A stretch of DNA of 64,000 bases from Pantanalinema sp. GBBB05 (GTDB taxonomy: Bacteria; Cyanobacteriota; Cyanobacteriia; Leptolyngbyales; Leptolyngbyaceae): the NCBI GenBank assembly GCA_016743235.1, contig VRZD01000018.1, forward strand, positions 1-64,000. Direction: 5' to 3'. A model generated the notes under the pieces. That model was not told the origin of the DNA. It was given only the letters and a program-made list of their open reading frames with translations, and did not search any database. Position numbers and translations under genes: made by a program. Shown in pieces: positions 20,106 through 29,500 of this stretch (position 1 is the first letter of the stretch; every line of letters starts with the position of its first letter).

Positions 20106-21422
20106 ATGCTGCGAATTATCACTCAGCGGGCTGAGGCACGAACTGAACTGCGACGCATTTGCGATCGCACCCATGACGATCAAGTGATTCATAAAGAAGC
20201 GACCGTGCGGGAAGTGCTTCAGGCAGTCAAGCGTCAAGGGGATCATGCTCTCCTGCATTACACATCTGAATTCGATCATCTTGACCTGAAGGCAGAAGAG
20301 CTACGCGTGAGCGGCTCTGAAATGGATGCGGCCTATCAGCAGGTTCCCAAAGAACTCCTGAATGCGATCCAACTCGCCTGTCGGCAAATTGAGGACTTCC
20401 ATCGCCAACGCATTCCCAAAAGCTGGGTGCAGTTTGGTGATGATGAGGTGGTTTTAGGCAAACGCTACACTCCGGTCGATCGCGCCGGTATCTATGTGCC
20501 TGGTGGGCAAGCGGCTTACCCGAGTACCGTCCTGATGAATGCCATTCCCGCAAAGGTGGCAGGGGTACCTCGCATTGTGATGATGACTCCACCCAGTGCC
20601 GATAAGGGAGTAACTCCTGCTGTGCTTGTGGCGGCGCAAGAAGCCGGAATTGAAGAGATTTACCGAATTGGGGGGGCACAGGCGATCGGGGCATTAGCCT
20701 ACGGAACTGAAACAGTACCCAAAGTTGATGTGATTACTGGTCCTGGCAATATCTATGTGACGCTGGCGAAGAAACTCGTCTACGGTACGGTGGGGATCGA
20801 TTCCCTGGCGGGTCCATCCGAGGTGCTAATTATTGCTGACAAGTCGGCGAACCCGACTTATGTCGCTGCTGATATGCTGGCGCAGGCAGAACATGATCAG
20901 ATGGCCGCATCGATTTTGTTGACCGATGATTCAGTGCTAGCGCGTAAAGTTGTGGATGAAGTAGAACGGCAATTAGTCGATCATCCCCGCCGAATTCTGA
21001 CCGAAAAGGCGATCGCTCACTATGGTCTAGTGGTGGTGGTGGAATCTCTGGATGAAGCGGCGGAACTCTCGAATGAGTTTGCTCCGGAACATTTAGAGCT
21101 AGAAATCACTGAACCCTGGGATCTGCTAGACAAAATACGCCATGCAGGAGCGATCTTTTTGGGTTCCTCGACTCCAGAAGCGGTGGGTGACTATTTGGCT
21201 GGACCAAACCATACATTACCGACATCGGGAGCCGCCCGGTATGCTTCTGCCTTGGGGGTAGAAACCTTCTTGAAGCATTCCAGTCTGATCCAGTACTCCC
21301 ATACCGCCCTGCAAAAGGTGGCATCGGCGATCGAAACGCTGGCGACCGCCGAAGGGTTACCGTCCCATGCGGCATCAGTGCGCTTCCGAATGCGGGGTAG
21401 TCAGGAACTGCCGGAGGCGTAA
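20106..21422 (+). CDS. hisD: Histidinol dehydrogenase
   Basis: This 438-residue enzyme carries out the last two steps of histidine synthesis, NAD-dependent oxidation of L-histidinol to L-histidine. Family blocks are visible: VPGGQAAYPSTVLMNAIPAKVAG, GGAQAIGALAYGTE, GPGNIYVTLAKKLVYG, GPSEVLIIAD, the zinc-ligand segment DMLAQAEHD and APEHLELE. Length is normal. It is divergent from rpsT. Its last 48 bp overlap the convergent small SRPBCC-like gene. Confidence 0.96.
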   Translation: MLRIITQRAEARTELRRICDRTHDDQVIHKEATVREVLQAVKRQGDHALLHYTSEFDHLDLKAEELRVSGSEMDAAYQQVPKELLNAIQLACRQIEDFHRQRIPKSWVQFGDDEVVLGKRYTPVDRAGIYVPGGQAAYPSTVLMNAIPAKVAGVPRIVMMTPPSADKGVTPAVLVAAQEAGIEEIYRIGGAQAIGALAYGTETVPKVDVITGPGNIYVTLAKKLVYGTVGIDSLAGPSEVLIIADKSANPTYVAADMLAQAEHDQMAASILLTDDSVLARKVVDEVERQLVDHPRRILTEKAIAHYGLVVVVESLDEAAELSNEFAPEHLELEITEPWDLLDKIRHAGAIFLGSSTPEAVGDYLAGPNHTLPTSGAARYASALGVETFLKHSSLIQYSHTALQKVASAIETLATAEGLPSHAASVRFRMRGSQELPEA

Positions 21423-21767
21423 CAGGCTAAAGGTCTGTCCTAAATTGAGTGGCAGGAGGGAAATTCCTTCCAGGCGAGACTGAATCCAGCCCTCGCCCCA
21501 ATGCCACTCATGAAAGCCATCAATTCCCTGACTTAACAGGAGCCGCAGGCAGGTCGAGTCCACTCGATCAACTTGATGTTGAACGGCGATCGGTCCGAGC
21601 CAACTGGTAAAGGTTGTCCCGACTTGCAGTTCTTCCGGCAAGCCATCGGAGAGTTTTTGGGGTAGCCATTGGCGGAGTTGGTGAGGGCGCAGCAGGCTGT
21701 CGCGTAGTGCCTGTTCTGTAGCGTTGATTTCGATTCGAAGGCTACTTTGCTGAAAAGTACCAAGCAT
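21375..21767 (-). CDS. Small SRPBCC-like protein of unknown function
   Basis: This 130-residue protein has an alternating beta pattern (LRIEINATEQALRDSLL, then VGTTFTSWLGPIAVQHQVDRVD, then a tryptophan-rich FHEWHWGEGW). It resembles the START/SRPBCC helix-grip fold, with polyketide-cyclase-like proteins as the nearest type. The ligand is unknown. It lies tail-to-tail with hisD and the two overlap by 48 bp, so each 3' end is antisense to the other. The fold assignment is a judgement from pattern only. Confidence 0.6.
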   Translation of the reverse strand: MLGTFQQSSLRIEINATEQALRDSLLRPHQLRQWLPQKLSDGLPEELQVGTTFTSWLGPIAVQHQVDRVDSTCLRLLLSQGIDGFHEWHWGEGWIQSRLEGISLLPLNLGQTFSLLRLRQFLTTPHSEAH

Positions 21768-22027
21768 AGTTGGGAAAAAATTCCAGAGAGTGTTCTTCCA
21801 GTGTAGAAGCGTGGTGAAACTCTAGTGGGAAAGTGGGCAGAAAGTTTGAGGCTAAGCTTTTGGTTGCAAAAATTTAACTTTAAAGAATCATCTGGTAGCG
21901 TTTGCTCCAGCGATCGCCTAATCCTATCTCGACCGGAAAAAGCGTCATCGACTGGAGTGGAAGTGTTATAAGGAACTGAGTCGCTGAACAGTAGAGTTCA
22001 GAGTTACAGTGCGCGAGGTGGGATGGG

Positions 22028-24133
22028 ATGCATGAAGAGATTTTGCCCGGTTTTAGTTTTCCGATCGGAGCCACAGTGCGATCGGGGGGTGTAAACTTCT
22101 GCATTTATGCCAAATACGCGACGGCAATGGAGTTGTTGCTATTTGACGAACCCACCGCTCCCAAACCCGCGCGAGTGATCCAGCTTGATCCCAAAATTCA
22201 CCGCACGTTTTATTACTGGCATGTGTTTGTGGGTGGGATTGGCTCCGGACAAGTGTATGCCTATCGAGCGCATGGACCCTTTATTCCCGAAGAAGGGATG
22301 CGGTTTGATGGCAGCAAGGTACTCCTGGATCCCTATACCCGCGCGGTAGTGAATTGGGAGAACTACGATCGGGAAGCGGCAATTTACCCCGGTGATAACT
22401 GTGCCCATGCCCTGCGGGGAGTGGTGTTTGCCTCCAGTATTTATAATTGGGAAGCGGATGTACCCCGGCATCTACAAAGCACCACCTATGACTGGGAAAG
22501 TGATTTACCAATTCGGACGCCCTACGCCAAAACGATCATTTATGAAATGCATGTGGGGGGATTTACCCGTGATCCGAGTTCGGGCGTGTCGGCAGATAAA
22601 CGGGGCACGTATGCCGGATTAGTCGAGAAGATTCCCTACTTGAAAGAACTCGGGGTAACTGCCGTTGAACTATTACCCGTGCATCAGTTTGATGATCAGG
22701 ATGTCAAACCAGGACTAACAAACTATTGGGGCTACAGCACGATCGCCTTTTTTGCCCCCCATGCGCAATACAGTTCCCGTCGTGATCCACTCGGACCCGT
22801 GATCGAATTTCGAGATATGGTGAAAGCGCTGCACCAAGCGGGAATTGAAGTGATCTTAGATGTGGTGTTTAACCATACGGCAGAAGGAGATCACACAGGA
22901 CCCACATTGTCGTTTAAAGGGTTAGCCAACCGCGCCTATTACATTCTGGAACTGGATCAGATTCACTACAGTAACTACAGTGGCTGTGGCAACACCTTAA
23001 AAGCCAATCATCATGTGGTGGGACGGATGATTCTGGATTCGCTGCGCTACTGGGTTGCCGAAATGCACGTTGATGGGTTTCGGTTTGATCTGGCGTCGGT
23101 ACTGTCCCGCAGCCAAACCGGACATCCGCTGGAAGATCCCCCGATTCTTTGGATGATTGAAGCCGATCCTGTGTTGGTCAATGCCAAAATTATTGCGGAA
23201 GCCTGGGATGCGGCAGGGCTATATCAGGTAGGGTCATTTCCCGTTGCCGATCGCTTTGCGGAATGGAATGGCCCATTTCGGGATGATGTGCGGCGGTTTG
23301 TTAAAGGCGATACCGGCATGGTGAAAACTCTGGCAGCCCGAATTATGGGTAGCCCCGATATTTATCCGCAACTCGATCGCGAGCCGAACCGGAGTATCAA
23401 CTTTGTCACCTGTCATGATGGCTTCACGATGAATGACTTAGTGTCTTACAACGAGAAGCATAATGAAGCGAATAATGAGAATAGTCGGGATGGTGGCAAC
23501 GATAACCATAGTTGGAATTGTGGAGTAGAAGGAGCCACCCAAGATACTGCGATCGAATCCTTACGGTTACGACAAATCAAAAACTTCTACACGATTCTGC
23601 TATTTTCTCAGGGCACACCGATGCTCCTAATGGGCGATGAAGTGCGTCGCACCCAGCAGGGTAATAACAATGCCTATTGTCAGGACAGTGAAATCAGTTG
23701 GTTTAACTGGCATAGTGTCGAGAAACAACCCGATCTGTTGCGGTTTGTCAAAGACTTGATCTGGTTTACTCAAGGACTGGAATTATTTCAACATGAGAAG
23801 ATTCTCACCGTGACTTATGCCAGTCAGGAACCGCATATTGTTTGGCATGGTGTGAGACTAGGACAACCGGATTGGGGTGAGCATTCTCATAGTTTGGCGT
23901 TTACTCTACGGCATCCCAAAGCGGAGGAACAACTGCATATTATTTTGAATGCCTACTGGGAACCGTTAACGTTTGAATTGCCACCCTTAGGGCATGGGGA
24001 AGTGTGGTGTCGAATTGTCGATACTGCCCGATCGTCACCCGATGATGTTTGTCGTCCTGAAGCGGCACCAGCAGTACATCAAGGCTACTACTCTGTTGGA
24101 CCCCGATCGTCCGTGGTGTTAATGGTTCGGTAA
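22028..24133 (+). CDS. glgX: Glycogen debranching enzyme GlgX/isoamylase type
   Basis: This 701-residue GH13 enzyme hydrolyses alpha-1,6 branch points of glycogen. It has an N-terminal CBM48-like beta-sandwich (about 1-130). The four GH13 regions follow: DVVFNHT, GFRFDLASVL (nucleophile Asp), IAEAWDA (acid/base Glu) and VTCHDGFT. A C-terminal beta-domain completes it. GAGGTGGGATGGG lies just before ATG 22028. The GH57 gene begins 22 bp downstream, so the pair forms a storage-glucan breakdown operon. Confidence 0.94.
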   Translation: MHEEILPGFSFPIGATVRSGGVNFCIYAKYATAMELLLFDEPTAPKPARVIQLDPKIHRTFYYWHVFVGGIGSGQVYAYRAHGPFIPEEGMRFDGSKVLLDPYTRAVVNWENYDREAAIYPGDNCAHALRGVVFASSIYNWEADVPRHLQSTTYDWESDLPIRTPYAKTIIYEMHVGGFTRDPSSGVSADKRGTYAGLVEKIPYLKELGVTAVELLPVHQFDDQDVKPGLTNYWGYSTIAFFAPHAQYSSRRDPLGPVIEFRDMVKALHQAGIEVILDVVFNHTAEGDHTGPTLSFKGLANRAYYILELDQIHYSNYSGCGNTLKANHHVVGRMILDSLRYWVAEMHVDGFRFDLASVLSRSQTGHPLEDPPILWMIEADPVLVNAKIIAEAWDAAGLYQVGSFPVADRFAEWNGPFRDDVRRFVKGDTGMVKTLAARIMGSPDIYPQLDREPNRSINFVTCHDGFTMNDLVSYNEKHNEANNENSRDGGNDNHSWNCGVEGATQDTAIESLRLRQIKNFYTILLFSQGTPMLLMGDEVRRTQQGNNNAYCQDSEISWFNWHSVEKQPDLLRFVKDLIWFTQGLELFQHEKILTVTYASQEPHIVWHGVRLGQPDWGEHSHSLAFTLRHPKAEEQLHIILNAYWEPLTFELPPLGHGEVWCRIVDTARSSPDDVCRPEAAPAVHQGYYSVGPRSSVVLMVR

Positions 24134-24155
24134 CTAAATCTAAGAGGATAAGCCT

Positions 24156-25661
24156 GTGTTAACAGCTGCCATTCATAATTTGCCGACAATGCCAGAACTG
24201 ATCGATGGATTACCGAATATTTCCGGCTGGGAACCTGAACTGGCTAGCGTGATGCAGTCCCAGCAACCTGTTTTTCTGACCAACACCAATCTAAGGCTAG
24301 AAGAAGTTTCGGCGGCATTTGCGATCGCTTTACACATGCATCAACCAACGATTCCAGCCGGAGTCGATCGAGGCTTGATCAATCACTTACAGTATATGTT
24401 TGAGCATTCCCAGGAAGGGGATAATCACAATGCCGCGCCCTTTGCCTGGTGCTATTCCCGCATGGGCGATTTGATTCCGGAGTTGGTCGCTCAAGGCTGC
24501 AATCCTCGTGTCATGTTGGACTACTCTGGCAACTTGCTGTGGGGACTGCGGCAGATGGAGCGGCACGATATTTTGGATAACCTGAAGCGAATTACTTGCG
24601 ATCCGACCTATCAACCCTACGTGGAATGGTTAGGAACCATGTGGGGACATGCGGTAGTATCATCGACACCGATTCCGGATATCAAGCTGCATATCCAAGC
24701 ATGGCAACATCACTTTGCCGCGATCTTTGGTTGGGAGGCATTAGCACGGGTGCGAGGGTTTTCGCCACCGGAAATGCATTTACCCAATCACCCAGATACC
24801 TTGTATGAATTTGTCAAAGCTTTAACAGACTGCGGGTATCGCTGGGTATTAGTACAGGAACATTCCGTTGAAACCCTTACCGGAGAAGCATTACCGGATA
24901 AGTATTTGCCGCATCAGTTAGTGGCTCGAAATTCGCAGGGGGAAGTTGCCACGATCGTCGCCTTGATTAAAACGCAAGGATCAGACACAAAATTAGTCGG
25001 GCAAATGCAGCCTTACTATGAAGCCAAAACTCGCGATCGCCAAACGTTGGGAGAGATTTCAATCCCATCTTTGGTGACTCAGATTGGGGATGGCGAAAAT
25101 GGTGGTGTGATGATGAATGAGTTTCCCGATGCCTTCAAACGCGCTTGCTACGACATGCGAGATCAGGGAACTAGTGGAGCTAAAACCGTTGCTATGACCG
25201 GGACAGAGTATTTGGAACTGATTGCGGCAGCTGGAGTCACACCCGATCGCTTCCCGACGTGCCAGGCGATTCATCAACATCAGATCTGGCAACGGGTTCC
25301 TAGTGATCGCATCACTCCTGAAGCTGTAGCCACTGCGATCGCCGATCTGCAACAAACTCACCCACAAATTCATTTTGAGGGGGCTTCCTGGACAAATCAT
25401 ATGAGTTGGGTCAGGGGCTATGAGAATGTGCTAACGCCGATGAATCAACTGAGTGCCCAATTCCACCAGCAGTTTGATCCATTACTCGCACAATCCACTG
25501 ATCGGGCAGCAATCACTCGGTCTCATCCCTATCGGCAAGCCTTACTCCATAATTTGTTGCTACAAACCAGCTGTTTTCGCTATTGGGGACAAGGAGCCTG
25601 GACAGACTACGCTCAACAGATTTACGAGCAAGGGAAAGCCGCGATCAGTGATCACAGTTAA
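24156..25661 (+). CDS. Glycoside hydrolase family 57 protein (amylase/glucanotransferase type)
   Basis: This 501-residue protein begins at GTG 24156, with AAGAGGATAA before it. The GH57 first conserved region is seen as ALHMHQP near residue 60, and a second region as PPEMHLPN. Long aromatic-rich stretches follow, as in GH57 alpha-amylases and 4-alpha-glucanotransferases. The exact activity cannot be assigned. It follows glgX by 22 bp, so a role in glycogen or maltodextrin breakdown is likely. Its stop codon lies in the left arm of a perfect 13-bp hairpin. Confidence 0.82.
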   Translation: MLTAAIHNLPTMPELIDGLPNISGWEPELASVMQSQQPVFLTNTNLRLEEVSAAFAIALHMHQPTIPAGVDRGLINHLQYMFEHSQEGDNHNAAPFAWCYSRMGDLIPELVAQGCNPRVMLDYSGNLLWGLRQMERHDILDNLKRITCDPTYQPYVEWLGTMWGHAVVSSTPIPDIKLHIQAWQHHFAAIFGWEALARVRGFSPPEMHLPNHPDTLYEFVKALTDCGYRWVLVQEHSVETLTGEALPDKYLPHQLVARNSQGEVATIVALIKTQGSDTKLVGQMQPYYEAKTRDRQTLGEISIPSLVTQIGDGENGGVMMNEFPDAFKRACYDMRDQGTSGAKTVAMTGTEYLELIAAAGVTPDRFPTCQAIHQHQIWQRVPSDRITPEAVATAIADLQQTHPQIHFEGASWTNHMSWVRGYENVLTPMNQLSAQFHQQFDPLLAQSTDRAAITRSHPYRQALLHNLLLQTSCFRYWGQGAWTDYAQQIYEQGKAAISDHS

Positions 25662-25699
25662 GCGATCAGGGCAAGCGATCGCTAACTGATCGCTTAACT
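25656..25699. terminator. Bidirectional hairpin shared by two convergent genes
   Basis: AGTTAAGCGATCA (25656-25668) and TGATCGCTTAACT (25687-25699) form a perfect 13-bp stem. The 18-nt loop contains AGCGATCGCT, itself a palindrome. The GH57 stop (TAA 25659-25661) and the stop of the opposite gene (25698-25700) both lie in or at the stem. There is no strong T-run on either side. Confidence 0.6.
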
Positions 25700-26027
25700 A
25701 ATGCGATTGCAGATCGGCAAATAATAAATTCAACCGTTCAGCCACATCGGCTTTGCCTTCCGGATCCGCATTGTGTAAAAACACATCTAAAATAAACCAG
25801 CGACAAACATCTGGGTCAATTTTTACGAGCGACAACATGACCTGATTCAAGATTTCAGTGGTTAAGTCATCAGGGAGACGACGTAATTCATCCCGAATCA
25901 TTAAGGCTTCCTCCACCGATCGCGTCTGACTAACCGTAATGACGGCTTTAACGACCATTTCGACCAGATGATCCAGGTCGGTAGCTAAAGGATGATTAGT
26001 ACGATCGTTCGGCACTTGGTCTGACAA
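25698..26027 (-). CDS. Conserved hypothetical protein (109 residues)
   Basis: This is a small acidic helical protein without membrane segment or signal. Visible segments are LDHLVEMVVKAVITVSQTRSVEEA and a tail VAERLNLLFADLQSH. No known motif was recognised. It is convergent with the GH57 gene, sharing the hairpin at their 3' ends, and divergent from the large HAMP kinase, with 530 bp between the starts. Good codon usage and an intact frame support a real gene. Confidence 0.6.
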   Translation of the reverse strand: MSDQVPNDRTNHPLATDLDHLVEMVVKAVITVSQTRSVEEALMIRDELRRLPDDLTTEILNQVMLSLVKIDPDVCRWFILDVFLHNADPEGKADVAERLNLLFADLQSH

Positions 26028-26338
26028 GGAAAACCTACTCTATTTAAATCAGTTTTTTTCTACTTTAGGCTAATTAAATTGAACTAATTCAACCGCTAAA
26101 TAGTCAAGTTCAGCTAATTATTAACAACTGTTTAATTCTGACGTTATTGCTCCTAAGTTGGCAAGTAATTTTATCTATCTAAAGATTTGCCACTTGCTCT
26201 CTAGTTGCGCTGGTGAGGTGAACATTGCTTCATTCACAGCTTTAAGTTTTCAATCTTAGCTATTGGATTAACTGTGTAGAATAACTACGGCAATCTTGCT
26301 TAAATTAAATTTCAAAGAAAGAGAATAATTTCACTTAA

Positions 26339-26358
26339 CTTCTACCCTTTGGTAGAAG
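26339..26358. promoter_or_regulatory. Palindrome CTTCTACC-N4-GGTAGAAG, operator candidate
   Basis: This is a perfect 8-bp inverted repeat with a 4-nt spacer, 200 bp upstream of the poly-HAMP kinase start. A related palindrome with the same TCTAC/GTAGA arms lies about 97 bp downstream, close to nine helical turns. Two spaced, similar palindromes are typical of a dimeric regulator, but the regulator is unknown. Confidence 0.4.
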
Positions 26359-26437
26359 ACAGGGATCACTATCCGTGGCCGACAATAGTCAGAGAGTAAG
26401 CTGATTTGTATTGTGCCAATTTCGGCATGGCTTTTCC

Positions 26438-26452
26438 TCTACCTTAAGTAGA
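26438..26452. promoter_or_regulatory. Second palindrome TCTAC-N5-GTAGA, operator candidate
   Basis: This is a perfect 5-bp inverted repeat with a 5-nt spacer, sharing half-site sequence with the palindrome at 26339-26358. It lies 106 bp before the kinase start, so it could overlap the promoter. Confidence 0.35.
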
Positions 26453-26557
26453 AATACTTTATCAATTTGTTCTTTACTGTTGACCATAATTTTTTTTAGC
26501 AGTGTTTACCAGCGAGTGATTTAGGTGAACACTGTTGATCGCAAGAAGAAGGGCTAA

Positions 26558-29500
26558 ATGGTTAATCGTCGTCGCGCATCAGCATCCCTAAGGAACGAAA
26601 CTATGCCTCCAGCTACAGCCGCTACAACTGATACTGATGATCTCGATCTGAAACAATTGCTAAAGATTTTAACTGAGGTAAAAAAAGGCAATTTTGCCGT
26701 GCGAATGCCGATCGATCAAACAGGTATGGCAGGCAAGGTCGCGGATGCCTTTAACGACATTATTGAAATGAATGAGCGGATGGCGAATGAGCTAGAACGC
26801 ATCAGTACGGTTGTAGGGAAAGAAGGAAAGATTAATGAGCGAGCTTCGTTAGGGAGTGCTAGAGGTTCCTGGCGGGACTGTGTTGAATCGGTGAATACAC
26901 TAATTACAGATCTGGTACAGCCGACAGCCGAAACGGCGCGAGTGATCCGAGCAGTGGCAAATGGGGATTTGACCCAGGCGATCGCGACTGAAATCGAAGG
27001 CAGACCGTTACAAGGGGAGTTCCTGCAAACGGCTCATATCGTTAATACGATGGTGGATCAGCTCAACTCCTTTGCGTCTGAGGTGACGCGGGTCGCCCGA
27101 GAAGTGGGAACCGAAGGAAAACTGGGGGTACAAGCACAAGTACCGGGAGTCGCCGGAACTTGGAAAGATTTGACCGACTCCGTGAACTCAATGGCAGGCA
27201 ACCTGACGGCGCAGGTGCGGAACATCGCGGAAGTGACGACAGCGGTGGCGAACGGTGACCTCTCGAAGAAGATCACCGTAGACGTTAAAGGGGAAATTTT
27301 AGAGCTGAAAAACACGATCAACGTCATGGTGGATCAGCTCAACTCCTTCGCCTCTGAAGTCACGCGGGTCGCCCGTGAAGTGGGAACGGAAGGAAAGCTC
27401 GGTGTACAAGCATTAGTACCGGGAGTGGCCGGCACCTGGAAAGACTTGACCGATTCTGTAAACTCGATGGCCGGGAATCTGACCGCCCAGGTGCGGAACA
27501 TCGCGGAAGTGACGACGGCAGTGGCGAACGGCGACCTATCCAAAAAGATTACGGTAGATGTCAAAGGCGAAATTCTGGAGCTGAAGAACACCGTCAACAC
27601 AATGGTGGATCAGCTCAACTCCTTTGCCTCTGAGGTCACGCGGGTGGCGCGGGAAGTGGGTGCAGAAGGCAAACTAGGTGGACAAGCGGAAGTCCGAGGG
27701 GTCGCGGGCACCTGGAAAGACCTGACCGACTCTGTGAACTTCATGGCAGGCTCGCTGACCGCCCAGGTGCGGAACATTGCCGAAGTGACGACAGCGGTAG
27801 CGAATGGCGACCTCTCGAAGAAGATTACGGTAGACGTCAAAGGGGAGATTCTCGACCTCAAGAGCACGATTAACACGATGGTGGATCAGCTCAACTCCTT
27901 CGCCTCTGAGGTAACGCGGGTGGCGCGGGAAGTGGGAACCGAAGGCAAACTGGGGGTACAGGCGGAAGTCCAAGGAGTGGCGGGAACCTGGAAAGACCTG
28001 ACCGACTCCGTCAACCTGATGGCTGGCAATCTGACTGGGCAGGTGCGGAACATTGCGGAGGTGGCGACGGCGATCGCGAGTGGCGACTTGTCGAAGAAGA
28101 TTACGGTAGATGTCAAAGGCGAGATTCTGGAACTGAAGAACACCATCAATATCATGGTGGATCAGTTGAACTCCTTTGCTTCAGAAGTAACACGGGTGGC
28201 GCGGGAAGTGGGTGCCGAAGGCAAACTGGGAGGACAGGCGGAAGTGAGAGGAGTCGCCGGCACCTGGAAAGACCTGACCGACTCGGTAAACTTCATGGCA
28301 GGCTCTCTGACCGCCCAGGTGCGGAACATTGCGGAAGTGACGACGGCGGTAGCGAACGGCGACCTGTCGAAGAAGATTACGGTAGATGTGAAAGGCGAAA
28401 TTCTAGAGCTGAAAAACACGATCAACATCATGGTGGATCAGCTCAACTCCTTCGCCTCTGAGGTCACCCGGGTGGCTCGCGAAGTGGGAACCGAAGGCAA
28501 ACTGGGGGTGCAAGCGGAAGTCCGAGGGGTCGCTGGCACCTGGAAAGACTTGACCGATTCCGTGAACTCGATGGCCGGCAACCTGACCGCCCAGGTGCGG
28601 AACATTGCCGAAGTCACAACAGCGGTAGCAAACGGCGACCTGTCGAAGAAGATTACGGTAGACGTTAAAGGCGAGATTCTGGAGCTGAAAAACACCATTA
28701 ATACGATGGTGGATCAGCTCAGTTCCTTTGCCTCTGAAGTAACGCGGGTGGCGCGTGAGGTAGGAACGGAAGGCAAACTGGGGGTACAGGCGGAAGTCCG
28801 AGGGGTGGCGGGCACCTGGAAAGACTTGACCGACAACGTCAACTCAATGGCGGGTAACCTGACCGCCCAGGTGCGGAACATTGCCGAGGTGGCAACCGCG
28901 ATCGCGAATGGCGACCTCTCGAAGAAGATTACCGTGCAGGTGAAGGGTGAAATTTTGGAGCTGAAAAACACGATTAACATCATGGTGGATCAGCTCAGTG
29001 CCTTTGCCTCTGAGGTGACGAAGGTAGCGCGAGAGGTGGGTTCAGAAGGGAAACTGGGGGTACAGGCGGATGTCCGAGGGGTCGCTGGCACTTGGAAGGA
29101 TTTGACCGACTCCGTAAACTTCATGGCTGGCTCGCTGACGGCACAGGTCCGAAATATTGCCGCTGTGACGACGGCAGTCGCGAATGGTGACCTGTCCAAG
29201 AAAATCACGGTAGACGTTAAAGGCGAAATTCTGGAACTGAAGAACACCGTCAATACGATGGTGGATCAGCTTAACTCCTTTGCTTCGGAGGTGACGCGGG
29301 TGGCTCGCGAAGTGGGAACCGAAGGGAAGTTGGGGGTACAGGCGGAAGTCCGAGGGGTGGCTGGCACCTGGAAAGACCTGACCGACAACGTGAACTTGAT
29401 GGCAAGTAGCTTGACGGCGCAGGTACGAAACATCGCGGAAGTGACGACGGCGGTAGCGAATGGCGACCTGTCCAAGAAGATTACGGTAGATGTGAAAGGC

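Larger units (their letters stand above)
26028..26557. other. 530-bp AT-rich regulatory region before the poly-HAMP kinase
   Basis: No gene is seen. The spacer separates two divergent genes and is clearly AT-rich. It contains two palindromes sharing TCTAC/GTAGA arms (26339-26358 and 26438-26452). It also has a direct repeat of AGGTGAACA(C/T)TG (near 26217 and 26523), the second copy about 22 bp before the kinase start. Confidence 0.5.
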
